A program made the translations under genes and the position numbers. Below are positions 45,887-54,617 of a stretch of DNA of 64,000 nucleotides, in pieces (position 1 is the first letter of the stretch; each line of letters begins with the position of its first letter). The stretch is taken from positions 1 to 64,000 of the forward strand of contig NZ_QWEV01000005.1 in NCBI RefSeq assembly GCF_003858395.1, given 5' to 3'. The stretch is from Acidipila sp. EB88 (GTDB lineage Bacteria > Acidobacteriota > Terriglobia > Terriglobales > Acidobacteriaceae). A model generated the notes under the pieces. It saw only the letters and a list, made by a program, of their open reading frames with translations. It did no database searches and was not told the DNA's origin.

Positions 45887-47641
45887 ATGATCCTGCCGGA
45901 ACTGAAACCACTGTGGCCCTACCTGAAGCGCTACAAGCGCGCGTACGCCTGGGGCGCGCTGGTCACCGTGCTCTCCAACGCGATCTGGATCTTCTTTCCC
46001 CTGATTATTCGTACCGCGGTGAACGACCTTTCGCACGGGGTAACGCGGCGCAAGCTGCTGGGCTATGGACTTTCGCTCGTAGCACTGGCGGTCGCCAAGG
46101 GCTTCTTCCTGTTCTGGACGCGCTGGATCCTCATCGGCATCTCGCGCGACATCGAGTTCAACCTGCGCAACGACCTGTTCGCGCAGCTCGAGAAGCAGCC
46201 GGCAGGCTACTTCCAGCGCAATCGTACCGGCGACATCATGGCGCGCATGACCAATGACCTCAACGCCGTGCGCATGCTGCTCGGTCCGGCGATCATGTAT
46301 AGCGCCAACACCATCCTGTTCACGCTGGGCGCCCTGTATTTCCTGCTGCGCATCTCGCCCATGCTGACGCTGGTTGCGCTCGCGCCGCTGCCACTGGCAA
46401 GCGTGCTGGTGCAGGCGCTGGGCCGCCGCATCCACGATCGCTTTGAGCGTATCCAGGCCATGTTCTCGGACATCAGCGCGCAGGCGCAGGAGAACTTTTC
46501 CGGCGCTCGGCTGGTGCGGGCGTTCGCGCAGGAAGAAGCGCAGATCGCAGCCTTTGAGCAGTCCAACCGCGAGTACATCCGGCGTGGCCTGCGACTCGTG
46601 CAGTTGATGGGCATGCTCTGGCCCACGCTTGAGTACCTGCTTGGGCTCGCCATGATCATGGTGCTGTGGATTGGCGGCCACGAGGTCATCCGCGGACGCA
46701 TCTCGGTCGGCGACTTTGTGGCGTTTTCCACCTACACAGTGATGCTGACCTGGCCGATGATTGCGCTGGGCTGGGTCGTGAACCTCGTCCAGCGCGGCAA
46801 GGCTTCGGTGACGCGCATCCAGGAAGTACTGGTGGAAGAGCCAACCATCGATGACCGCGAAGCAGACCTGACGCTGGCAGGGATCGAGGCAGGCGAGATC
46901 GAGTTCCGCAACCTGCACTTCAGCTATGAGGGCAATGCAGCCGAGGCGTTGCACGGTATCTCGTTGAAGGTGCCGGCCGGTAGCAGCCTTGCCTTGGTGG
47001 GCCCGACAGGCGCGGGCAAGAGCACGCTCGCGAGCCTGCTGGTACGGCTTCATGATGCTCCCAAGGGCAGTGTGCTGATCGACGATCGACCGGTGCGCGA
47101 CTACCCATTAGACGCGCTGCGGGAGAGCATCGGCTACGTGCCGCAGGAGACATTCCTGTTCTCCACTACCATCCGCGACAACATCACGCTGGGGCGCCCG
47201 GACGCAACGGAGGCCGAACTGCTGGCTGCGGCCGAAGCCGCGCACATTCGCAAAGAATTTGAAGAGTTCCCCGCCGGCTTCGACACGGTGATCGGGGAAC
47301 GCGGACTGACACTCTCGGGTGGCCAGAAACAGCGCTCCGCCCTGGCCCGCGCGATCATTTGCGATCCCCGCATTCTGATCCTGGACGATGCACTGGCCAA
47401 CGTGGACACCTACACCGAGGAACAGATCCTCACCGGCCTGGGGCGCGCGATGCGTGGCCGCACCACCGTGCTGATTGCGCACCGCGTGTCGACAATCCGC
47501 AATGCCGATCAGATCGCCGTACTGATCGCTGGGCGCATCACCGAGCTGGGTACGCACGACGAGCTGCTCGCCAGGGGCGGCTACTACGCCAGCCTTCACG
47601 AAAAGCAGATGCTCGAGGAAGAGATCGCCGTCGCCAGCTAG
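45887..47641 (+). CDS. ABC exporter, fused membrane and ATPase domains
   Basis: 584 residues, type-IV ABC exporter half-transporter. Six helices (about 20-310) and a nucleotide-binding domain. Walker A is GPTGAGKSTL, the Q-loop VPQETFLFS, the signature LSGGQKQRSALARA and the H-loop IAHRVSTI. Walker B reads ILILDDALANVD, with Asp in place of the catalytic Glu. That feature marks the degenerate-site subunit of heterodimeric exporters such as BmrC/TM287. No second half-transporter is adjacent. Its position after lptFG, with only 14 bases between, suggests a role in envelope lipid export (MsbA-like), but this is inference. Confidence 0.9.
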   Translation: MILPELKPLWPYLKRYKRAYAWGALVTVLSNAIWIFFPLIIRTAVNDLSHGVTRRKLLGYGLSLVALAVAKGFFLFWTRWILIGISRDIEFNLRNDLFAQLEKQPAGYFQRNRTGDIMARMTNDLNAVRMLLGPAIMYSANTILFTLGALYFLLRISPMLTLVALAPLPLASVLVQALGRRIHDRFERIQAMFSDISAQAQENFSGARLVRAFAQEEAQIAAFEQSNREYIRRGLRLVQLMGMLWPTLEYLLGLAMIMVLWIGGHEVIRGRISVGDFVAFSTYTVMLTWPMIALGWVVNLVQRGKASVTRIQEVLVEEPTIDDREADLTLAGIEAGEIEFRNLHFSYEGNAAEALHGISLKVPAGSSLALVGPTGAGKSTLASLLVRLHDAPKGSVLIDDRPVRDYPLDALRESIGYVPQETFLFSTTIRDNITLGRPDATEAELLAAAEAAHIRKEFEEFPAGFDTVIGERGLTLSGGQKQRSALARAIICDPRILILDDALANVDTYTEEQILTGLGRAMRGRTTVLIAHRVSTIRNADQIAVLIAGRITELGTHDELLARGGYYASLHEKQMLEEEIAVAS

Positions 47642-47691
47642 GCCCGGCCCGAGGCGGGACCAGGCAGCTCGTTGCCTTGGCCCGTACAGGT

Positions 47692-48117
47692 TTAGATCCC
47701 AAGGATCTTGACGATCACCCGCTTGCGGCGCAGGCCGTCGAACTCCGCGTAGAAGATGCGTTGCCAGGGGCCAAGGTCCAGCCGCCCGTTTGTGACCGGC
47801 AGAGTCGTCTCGTGGTGCAGCAGCAGAGACTTCAGGTGTGCGTCGCCATTGTCTTCGCCCGTCTGGTGATGCCTGTAGTCGGGCCCGGTGGGTGCGAGCT
47901 TCTCGAGCCACTCATCGATGTCTTCGATTAGGCCGCTCTCGTGGTCATTCACGTAGATGGCCGCCGTGATGTGCATGGGCGACACAAAGCACAGGCCATC
48001 CTCGACGCCACTCGCCAGGACGATCGCCTCGATCTGCGGGGTGATATGCACCATCTCGCGCTTACGCGCCGTGTTGAACCAGAGGTATTCGGTGTGCGCC
48101 TTCATGTTGCCGGTCAT
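47692..48117 (-). CDS. YjbQ-family protein (secondary thiamine-phosphate synthase-like)
   Basis: 141 residues from the ATG at 48117; a start at 48105 is equally possible. UPF0047/YjbQ fold with the conserved [36 protein letters not shown] (the histidines form a metal-like site) and [14 protein letters not shown]...[10 protein letters not shown]. coli YjbQ has weak thiamine-phosphate synthase activity, but the true role is unsettled. It is convergent with the ABC exporter gene. A longer open frame upstream of 48117 is only a shadow of the TPR and nth genes. Confidence 0.88.
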   Translation of the reverse strand: MTGNMKAHTEYLWFNTARKREMVHITPQIEAIVLASGVEDGLCFVSPMHITAAIYVNDHESGLIEDIDEWLEKLAPTGPDYRHHQTGEDNGDAHLKSLLLHHETTLPVTNGRLDLGPWQRIFYAEFDGLRRKRVIVKILGI

Positions 48118-48200
48118 GCTGTTGATAATACGAGGGTGGGGGACGCGAGCAACGCGCATGCGCCAGCCGGTCTGGCCATCGGCGCTATGATCGAAACAAG

Positions 48201-48587
48201 ATGGAAGCCGCGCCCGCACACGACCGCCACCGGGCGGAACACCTGTATTACGCCGCATTGGACCTGCTCGCCGCCGGGGATGCCGCTGCCGCGGCGCTTG
48301 GCTTCCGGGCCGCCCTCGTGGCCGACCCAGCTTTTCTGGATGCGCAGCACGGCCTGATTCGCGCCCTGCAGGACGCCGGGCGCCTGGACGAGGGCATCGC
48401 AGCCGCGCAGCAACTTGCCGAGCAGGCTCCGGACGATGTGCTAGCGTACACGGCACTTTCGATCCTGTACCAGCACAAAGGCATGGTGCCGGAAGCAGAG
48501 GCGGCTGGCCTGCGTGCAAAGCTGCTGGGCTGGAAGCAGCAACTGCAGCAGTCGCGACCCGGTGCGCAGCCAGCAACCCAGGAATAG
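48201..48587 (+). CDS. Small TPR-repeat protein
   Basis: 128 residues with about three tetratricopeptide-like helical pairs: [39 protein letters not shown] and [19 protein letters not shown]. It probably binds other proteins; there is no signal peptide. Its stop directly precedes the ATG of the endonuclease III-like gene, so the two are translated together. Function is unknown. Confidence 0.75.
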   Translation: MEAAPAHDRHRAEHLYYAALDLLAAGDAAAAALGFRAALVADPAFLDAQHGLIRALQDAGRLDEGIAAAQQLAEQAPDDVLAYTALSILYQHKGMVPEAEAAGLRAKLLGWKQQLQQSRPGAQPATQE

Positions 48588-49367
48588 ATGGACACGGCAA
48601 AGACAAACCAGGCTCGCGTAATACCGAACGGGCAACACGCCGGAGCTTTGCGCACCCTGTACGAAGCCATGGTTGAGGCATACGGTGCGCAGCACTGGTG
48701 GCCATCGGAGAGCGCAATCGAAACCGTGGTGGGCGCGTACCTGACGCAGAACACATCCTGGCGCAACGTGGAGCGATCGATTGCCAATCTGAAAGCCGCC
48801 GGCGCGATGTCCGTCGATGGGTTGCGGGCGCTTGAGGATGAAACACTGCGTACCCTGATCCGCCCGTCGGGCTACATGGTGCGCAAGGCCGCGGCAATTC
48901 AGGCGTTCATCGCACTGCTCGACAGCGCGTATGAAGGATCGCTCAGACGGATGGCTGCCGCGCCGACCACCCCCACCCGCGAAGCCCTGCTGGCGCTGCC
49001 GGGCGTTGGACCCGAGACGGCGGATGCCATCCTGCTCTATGCCCTGTCGCAGCCGGTCATGGTCGTGGATGAGTACCTGCGCCGGGTGGTCACCAGGCAT
49101 GGCCTGATCGATGAGAAGGCGCGATACGCGGACATACAAAAGCTCGCGCTGGCAGCGTTCGCGAGTGATGCGCCGCCCACGTTGCTCACGCACTACAACG
49201 AGTTTCACGCGCTGATCGTGATGGTCGGCAAAACTCACTGCGGCGGGGTGCCCCGCTGCGGCGGTTGCCCGTTGAACCAGCCTCAATTTGCCCCACCAGT
49301 GGTTGCAGAACAGGCGCCACGCATCGCAATCGATGCGGTGAGGCAAGCAGCAAAGGACAAGAGATGA
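48588..49367 (+). CDS. Endonuclease III-related HhH-GPD protein
   Basis: 259 residues. DNA-repair fold with the helix-hairpin-helix [17 protein letters not shown] and the catalytic Asp region [11 protein letters not shown]. The catalytic Lys of true endonuclease III (LPGVGRKTA) is replaced by Glu (GVGPETA), as in the endonuclease III-related branch. It would therefore act as a monofunctional glycosylase, if at all. The C-terminal cluster reads [10 protein letters not shown] with only three Cys where four normally bind 4Fe-4S. It is coupled with the TPR gene upstream and overlaps rdgB (ATGA) downstream. Confidence 0.85.
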   Translation: MDTAKTNQARVIPNGQHAGALRTLYEAMVEAYGAQHWWPSESAIETVVGAYLTQNTSWRNVERSIANLKAAGAMSVDGLRALEDETLRTLIRPSGYMVRKAAAIQAFIALLDSAYEGSLRRMAAAPTTPTREALLALPGVGPETADAILLYALSQPVMVVDEYLRRVVTRHGLIDEKARYADIQKLALAAFASDAPPTLLTHYNEFHALIVMVGKTHCGGVPRCGGCPLNQPQFAPPVVAEQAPRIAIDAVRQAAKDKR

Positions 49368-49993
49368 ACCAGCGCACCCTGTACGTGGCGAGCGGGAACC
49401 GAGGCAAGTTGCGCGACTTCTCCGTGGCCGCTGCCGCCGGCGGCTCAGACTGGAAGATCGCGGAGCTGCCCGGGCTCGAGGGCATTGCGCCGCCTCCCGA
49501 AGATGGCGAGACCTTCCAGGAGAATGCTGAGGGCAAGGCCCTGTACTATGGAGGGTTTCTGCCCGGCGCCTACGTACTGGCGGACGACTCAGGGCTGGTG
49601 GTCGATGCGCTTGGGGGTGCGCCGGGAGTGTACTCGGCCCGCTATGCCGATCGGCTCGGCTTTGCCACTGCGGGCAGCATACTGGGCGACGAGCGCAACA
49701 ATCTTTGCCTATTGGCAGAGATGCGACGGCTCCCGGTGAGGACTCCGCGTGCGGCCCACTATCGCTGTGTTCTGGCCGTTGCACAGAACCAAACGATTGT
49801 CGCTACTGCGGAAGGCACCGTCGCAGGCGTGCTGCTCGAGGCCCCGCAAGGCGGCGGAGGGTTCGGCTACGACCCGCTCTTCCTGCTGCCCGGGTATGGC
49901 CGCTCGATGGCCGAACTGGACGCTGAAACGCGGTTGGGTCTGAGCCATCGCGGAGCGGCGTTGCGAGCGCTGCTCCGCATGCTTCCGGCCTGA
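49364..49993 (+). CDS. rdgB: XTP/dITP diphosphatase (RdgB/HAM1 family)
   Basis: 209 residues. Removes non-canonical purine triphosphates (ITP, dITP, XTP) from the nucleotide pool. The N-terminal SGNRGKLRDF, the metal-binding segment VLADDSGLVVDALGGAPGVY and GFGYDPLFLLPGYGRSMAEL are characteristic, as is the C-terminal LGLSHRGAALRAL. The start ATG at 49364 overlaps the stop of the nth-like gene. Pairing a glycosylase with a nucleotide-pool cleanser suggests a small genome-maintenance operon. Confidence 0.95.
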   Translation: MNQRTLYVASGNRGKLRDFSVAAAAGGSDWKIAELPGLEGIAPPPEDGETFQENAEGKALYYGGFLPGAYVLADDSGLVVDALGGAPGVYSARYADRLGFATAGSILGDERNNLCLLAEMRRLPVRTPRAAHYRCVLAVAQNQTIVATAEGTVAGVLLEAPQGGGGFGYDPLFLLPGYGRSMAELDAETRLGLSHRGAALRALLRMLPA

Positions 49994-50367
49994 CGCACCC
50001 GCACTGCCTCTTTGCCTCCTACACGTCCCCGCAAACAAGACCGATACAGCATTTACGAAGCCCGGCGGCGGAATGGTGGGTCGCTCTGTAAAGCTTCGAG
50101 AGCAGATGCGGGAGCCTCAGCCACCCTCTCTCGATCTCAGAACCGGAGAACAGGTCCATCGGCTCGGCTCTCCGAGGACAAGGAATATCGAATCTGTACA
50201 TCAACGATGTCGTCGAACCTTTGATGTGCAAGAAGGCAGCCATACTGTTGGATGATGCTCACGGCCGCTTCCCAGGTCACCCGCCCGAGCCACCATCGCC
50301 TGCGAGCTAAGCAATCAACGTGGTCGCAACAAGCCATTCTGGACGCGCATTCGCTTACTCCGTACAT
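49994..50367. other. Intergenic region, possible gene remnants
   Basis: About 370 bases of lower GC than rdgB upstream. Two overlapping minus-strand frames (50019-50243, and one ending at 50137) resemble no family I recognise. The change in composition marks the edge of the AraC/monooxygenase locus that follows. No terminator with a T run was seen. Confidence 0.35.
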
Positions 50368-50955
50368 CTAGGCATACTTGATGGCTTGCACGGCTGCGAA
50401 CATCTGCTTGCCCTCGTCTGTCGAAAAGCCAGGTGACAGCTTGGTTCTAATTGAGATGACCGAGGTGGGGACGGCACCGGCGGATTCCATCTGCCGCAAG
50501 ACTGACTGTTCAGTACGGAGAGATGGGCTCCCGCAGGCATCGACCGCTACCAGAACTTCGTACCCGGCCGCGCGCGCATCGAGAACCGTGTCGAGCACAA
50601 CTGCCTCCATCATGAATCCGGCTACGATGAGCACCTTGCGATCGGAGCGCTTGATCGCCTGCAAGGTAGGAGGGTCCGCAACGAGTCTGTTGGTTGTTCG
50701 AAGCAACTTGGGCCCGACGGATTCTGCTCCCTCCAATTCAGTAATCACCTGCGAGTCGCTACCATGGGGCACCACGCTGACGACTGCAGGCAAGTCAAAG
50801 ATCTTTGTCAGCTGAAGCAGGGCACCGGCTGCACTTGCGAGCGCTTTTGGGATATTGGTTTGGCCGTGCTTGACGATCGCCTTCTGCAGATCGCAGAAAA
50901 GAACCTGTGCCATCCCAGCGGATAGTTGCGCCCAGGCTGACTGTCGATTAAGCAT
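50368..50955 (-). CDS. Isochorismatase-like (YcaC-type) protein lacking the catalytic Cys
   Basis: 195 residues from the ATG at 50955. Cysteine-hydrolase fold: the Asp of MAQVLFCDLQKAI and the Lys of LQAIKRSDRKVLIVAG are kept. The nucleophile position, normally in a TEVCV motif, reads MEAVV here, so Cys is replaced by Val. YcaC family hallmarks AARAAGYEVLVAVDACGS-like and MESAGAVPTSV are present. It overlaps the end of the monooxygenase gene by 8 bases and is therefore coupled to it. Without the Cys it probably has no hydrolase activity. Confidence 0.8.
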   Translation of the reverse strand: MLNRQSAWAQLSAGMAQVLFCDLQKAIVKHGQTNIPKALASAAGALLQLTKIFDLPAVVSVVPHGSDSQVITELEGAESVGPKLLRTTNRLVADPPTLQAIKRSDRKVLIVAGFMMEAVVLDTVLDARAAGYEVLVAVDACGSPSLRTEQSVLRQMESAGAVPTSVISIRTKLSPGFSTDEGKQMFAAVQAIKYA

Positions 50956-52570
50956 GATGCTCCTCCCTCTCGGAGCCCGGCTGCTCAGCGATAAGCCACT
51001 TGTCGCAGTACTCCGCGAGTCGTGGAATAGAATGCTCCGAACCCGTGAACGCGATGTATCCATCGGGCCGTACCAGAATGATCGACGACGAAGTGCCGAA
51101 GCGATCTTTAAATGCGCTGTCATCGTTCGTTGCGGCAGCGATCTGATGACCCTGCATGAGGGAGTGCCAAGGCCCGATCGCACCTTGTATCTCAGCATGA
51201 GTCTTCGCTGGATCACTGATGTTGGAGTAGAGCAACGTGAAGGTGGAAGGATCCATCAGCTGAAAGAGAGTCGATAGCTGTGCATTCTGGTCGGCGGAAC
51301 CCTCCACAGGCAGCAGCGTGACTGAGATGTCCGGTACGCGATCTCCGGCCTTCAACGTGCCGGCTGCTGCATGGTTGTCGGACAAGGTGCTCTCGCGATA
51401 GTGAAGACTGAGTTGGCTCATACGTTCCGTGCTGTTGTGCTGAACAACCTCTGTTCCCACGATCCAGGGTGCGAGGTGGTTGAAGACCGAACGGAAGAAA
51501 GCCTTTTCTTCTCCAATTGCGTGAGTCAGTCCCTCTGTTTTCGTCAATACACCGCGGATGACGGGAATACGGTCTGCAGCGTAAGTCTCGAGAATGCTCT
51601 CCTTCGCCTCACCTTTGAGAACCATCGCCAGTTTCCAGCATAAATTGATCATGTCCTGGATACCGGTGTTCATACCTTGAGCGCCGGCCGGGCTATGAAT
51701 GTGGGCTGAATCGCCACCGAGGAAGATGCGACCGCTTCTAAGCTGATGGACCATGCGGCTGTTGATACGGAACCATGAGCTCCACTTCAGATCATGAAAC
51801 GTCGCAGGGATCGGGGACCGCTGATGATAAAGCTGCTGCAGCTCTTCCAGAGCAGGTGCCGTTTCCTTCGACGGTTTGCTGATGGGATTGCTTGCGATGA
51901 TGCGGAATCGCTTGTTGCCCATGGGAAACATACCCATGAAGCCATGCTCCGACGAGAAGATATGCAGGTCCGAATCCGATAGATCGCCATCGATATAGAA
52001 ATCACCCAAGGCATACTGTTCTTCAAGCGACTTGCCTTCAAAGGCGAATCCCAGGGTCTCTCGCACATTACTGTGTGCCCCTTCAGACGCGATGAGGTAG
52101 GAGCAGCCTAGCTTTTCCAGCACACCGTCGCTACCTTGGAGTATGGCGGTAAGATGATCGCCATGGTCGGCCTGTGAGAATGCGACCATCGTCGTTCCCC
52201 AATCGATGCTCACGGACGCCCGCTCAAGCGCATCGCGCAGCGCCTTCTCCGCTTCGGCTTGAGAGACGAACAGGATGTACTGGTACTTGCTATCGATCGT
52301 GTTGAACTGCAGGTGAAATACCCGCTTACCACCGCCGTAGACGCTGACCGCGACACCTGGATTGCCACGCTCCACGAGTTGCGCGCTGAAGCCGCGCTGC
52401 TCAAAGAGCTCCAACGTGCGCGCTTGCACACCCACTGCGCGCGATGTGGTAGCCGGCTTCGAAGCTTTCTCTACTATCCGGACGGGGATGCCGAAGCGCG
52501 CAAGCTCCATCGCTGCGGTCATCCCAGTCGGCCCGGCTCCTACAATCAACACGGGTTTCATCTCGCTCAT
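50948..52570 (-). CDS. FAD-dependent aromatic monooxygenase (PheA/TfdB/MhpA type)
   Basis: 540 residues. Flavoprotein hydroxylase that uses NAD(P)H and O2 on phenolic or polyketide-like substrates. The N-terminal FAD Rossmann motif is VGAGPTGMTAAMELA. A middle NAD(P)H/FAD segment (LIASEGAHSNVRETLG) is in the DG-motif position. The second FAD motif is GRIFLGGDSAHIHSPAGAQG. The C-terminal thioredoxin-like domain (RVPDISVTLLPVEGS onward) is found in phenol hydroxylases. An AGGAG site precedes the ATG at 52570. It lies downstream of an AraC regulator and a truncated glyoxalase, and is coupled to the isochorismatase-like gene: a probable small catabolic or detoxification operon. Confidence 0.9.
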   Translation of the reverse strand: MSEMKPVLIVGAGPTGMTAAMELARFGIPVRIVEKASKPATTSRAVGVQARTLELFEQRGFSAQLVERGNPGVAVSVYGGGKRVFHLQFNTIDSKYQYILFVSQAEAEKALRDALERASVSIDWGTTMVAFSQADHGDHLTAILQGSDGVLEKLGCSYLIASEGAHSNVRETLGFAFEGKSLEEQYALGDFYIDGDLSDSDLHIFSSEHGFMGMFPMGNKRFRIIASNPISKPSKETAPALEELQQLYHQRSPIPATFHDLKWSSWFRINSRMVHQLRSGRIFLGGDSAHIHSPAGAQGMNTGIQDMINLCWKLAMVLKGEAKESILETYAADRIPVIRGVLTKTEGLTHAIGEEKAFFRSVFNHLAPWIVGTEVVQHNSTERMSQLSLHYRESTLSDNHAAAGTLKAGDRVPDISVTLLPVEGSADQNAQLSTLFQLMDPSTFTLLYSNISDPAKTHAEIQGAIGPWHSLMQGHQIAAATNDDSAFKDRFGTSSSIILVRPDGYIAFTGSEHSIPRLAEYCDKWLIAEQPGSEREEHHA

Positions 52571-52633
52571 GAAATCTCCTGATTTGCTAGAACCATTTCG
52601 TGGTTTGGTGCGGGATATTCCAGGTGCAACCGA

Positions 52634-52870
52634 TTAGGTCCGATCACTCCTGCAGCCACGGTTTTTTTCCTCCGGCTTGAGTTCCCGGCCATGCTTCTCA
52701 AGTGTGTAAAGCCGCCAGCAATTTCGGTCCGGATCCTCGACGACGATAAGCCAGGCCTGGATTGAGCTGATCAGCGGAGAATGGGGAAGCTGATTAGCCT
52801 CAAGAAACTCTGCCCACTCCTGGAGTGCTTCTCTGTCTTTCGCCGCAACGTGTCGCGAGTGTCCAAACGG
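52634..52870 (-). pseudogene. Truncated glyoxalase/VOC-family gene, C-terminal half
   Basis: A minus-strand frame too short for routine gene calls reads GHSRHVAAKDREALQEWAEF, LEANQLPHSPLISSIQAWLI and VVEDPDRNCWRLYTLEKHGR, ending at 52634. This is the last beta-alpha-beta unit of a vicinal-oxygen-chelate (glyoxalase/bleomycin-resistance) protein. A stop lies in frame just upstream, and the N-terminal half is not found. Glyoxalase-type genes often accompany aromatic monooxygenases, so the gene was probably once part of this operon and has decayed. Confidence 0.6.
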
Positions 52871-52991
52871 TCATGAAGATTCCTCTCCTCGTGCAGAGTT
52901 CCCTGTTGACAGTCTCCAAGAATGAATTACTGCGCACCTAAGTCCCAACTCTGCTCGTAGTCCTGCCTGGCAGAGACGGGGCCAAGTGTTC

Positions 52992-53063
52992 TCAGCGAGT
53001 CAGGAAAGAGCCGACGGTATCGTCTCGAGTCTTCTGGCGTTGGATATATTCCAGACTTGACAT
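52992..53063 (-). CDS. Very short ORF with a strong ribosome-binding site
   Basis: AAGGAGGAG lies 5 bases before the ATG at 53063 on the minus strand, the best Shine-Dalgarno in the locus. The frame encodes only 23 residues (MSSLEYIQRQKTRDDTVGSF...). A second frame continues 41 codons further to 52938 (RRYRRLFPDSLRTLGPVSAR, QDYEQSWDLGAQ). Either it is the start of a decayed gene with a frameshift or a leader peptide for the monooxygenase operon. Confidence 0.35.
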   Translation of the reverse strand: MSSLEYIQRQKTRDDTVGSFLTR

Positions 53064-53170
53064 GACGCTCCTCCTTCAACCTGCAAGACTCCCTTTGCAG
53101 GTGACTTTTCGATCACTAGAAGGAGCGTAGAGCAGAAGGTAGGAGACGGTATTTCAGAAAACCGCTGGAC

Positions 53171-54016
53171 CTATCGGATTTGCAGCGAGTTTCTGCGATA
53201 ACGGTCTGGCGCCAGGCCGGTACGTTGACGAAAGGCTTCTGTGAAGTGGCTCTGGCTTGAAAACCCGAGGCTGAGCGCCACGGCGGTCAGCGTTGTGGTC
53301 GTATTCTGCAAGAGGCTCTGAGCACGTTCAATCCGCCGATCCATGAACCACGCGTAGGGAGTCTTACCCGTAGCCCGTTGAAAGCGCCGGCCGAATTCTG
53401 AGGTGGATAGTTTTACAGTCTGCGCCCATGCAACAAGACACAGCTTTTGCCCGAGCATCTCGTCGGCATAGACCATGCAGTCCTTGAGCTGTGCTCGTGA
53501 CAAGGGACGTACTGATGAGCGCGCGGGGGTTGCTGGAGGCTTTTGATGGTTTTCGATCAGAAGACCGATCATCGCTTCCGCAATACCGTCCAGATAGATC
53601 GCTCTTGCTGCTCCTGATAGTTCCGCTGCGAAGGTTGCATCACTCACGAGGCGCTGAACAAGGGGTTGGCCGCCGAGAATCGGGATCATGAAGCAGTGCC
53701 GTGCCGGGCGATGTCTGTATTCATATTGTGAGAAGAGATGGTCCACCCTGGCCTTGGACAACGTTAGCCGGATGCCCTGAAGAGGGCTTCTGACATTGCG
53801 TTCTTCCTGATCAACTGGTGCTGATAAACGCAACATCCCTGGACGCAGGCTGCCGTCGTGAATCACTCGACCATTGACTTTCAGAGAGGTCTCGCCCGTA
53901 GTCAGGGGCGCAAACAGCTCGAATTGATCACGGGGCGCCTCTGCACGTTCGTTGTTCCGCATCTGGAATACCGCGAGGTGTACCGGCACTGTCGGCTTGC
54001 CGTCAGGTGAGCTCAT
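53171..54016 (-). CDS. AraC-family transcriptional regulator
   Basis: 281 residues. The N-terminal 170 residues form a cupin-like ligand domain of the AraC-binding-like type (DQFELFAPLTTGETSLKVNG, early Pro/Gly turns). The C-terminal double helix-turn-helix includes FGRRFQRATGKTPYAWFMDR and AVALSLGFSSQSHFTEAFRQ, ending RTGLAPDRYRR. It lies directly upstream, same strand, of the short ORF, glyoxalase remnant, monooxygenase and isochorismatase-like genes, and likely activates them in response to an aromatic or antibiotic substrate. The inducer is unknown. Confidence 0.88.
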   Translation of the reverse strand: MSSPDGKPTVPVHLAVFQMRNNERAEAPRDQFELFAPLTTGETSLKVNGRVIHDGSLRPGMLRLSAPVDQEERNVRSPLQGIRLTLSKARVDHLFSQYEYRHRPARHCFMIPILGGQPLVQRLVSDATFAAELSGAARAIYLDGIAEAMIGLLIENHQKPPATPARSSVRPLSRAQLKDCMVYADEMLGQKLCLVAWAQTVKLSTSEFGRRFQRATGKTPYAWFMDRRIERAQSLLQNTTTTLTAVALSLGFSSQSHFTEAFRQRTGLAPDRYRRNSLQIR

Positions 54017-54617
54017 ACTTCCTCAAAGCTCTCACAGATGTCCTTACCACCCACATACATCTTGGTGGGCAGGTTCCGCGAGTTTGCCAAGCCCGTAACA
54101 TCAATCTGTGATGTTGGATGCTCCCTGAAGTGAGTTGCCAAATGAACAAATTAGATTAAGCACCTGCATTACCCAAGGCGGTAGCTTCGCAATCTGTCCT
54201 CGCCGACTGTCGGCAATCAGCCATGCTTTGCATCAGTCATGGCCGGTGCGACAAGCGCACCGTATGTCGCCTGGTGGCCGCTCAGACGTTCTCGGGCGAC
54301 GAGAACGGGCCGAGTCACTCATCGAGCAATGGTTCTTTGAGAGTAGCGGCAAGTCTCGAACAGCCTGTCGAATTCAAAGAGTCAGCCAAATCGGACAGGA
54401 ACTCAGATTCCACACAGCCGGCTGAACACGCGACACGCATCCGTCGTTGTTCGAGAGCACGACGACGGAGAACGCCTTCCGGGTCGAATCGAAGGATGCG
54501 TTCGCGTGAAACATAGAATTTGTTGCCGTCGGTGAGTCCGGAAGTGTCCTCCATAGCTCATCGCTGCGTATGGACCGTGCACGGCACCCGGCGCTTGTCT
54601 GCGCCAGGTGCGCTCCC
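54017..54617. other. Intergenic region upstream of the AraC gene
   Basis: About 600 bases. A 79-codon minus-strand frame at 54315-54554 (GNKFYVSRERILRFDPEGVL) looks somewhat protein-like but matches nothing I know. The AraC promoter should lie in 54020-54150, where the sequence is AT-richer (atgaacaaattagattaag). No terminator for the M3 peptidase gene is evident. Confidence 0.35.

Noticed and set aside
44655-45911. 418-codon minus-strand frame opposite lptFG
   Set aside because: Shadow frame rich in Gln/His/Arg; no domain similarity.
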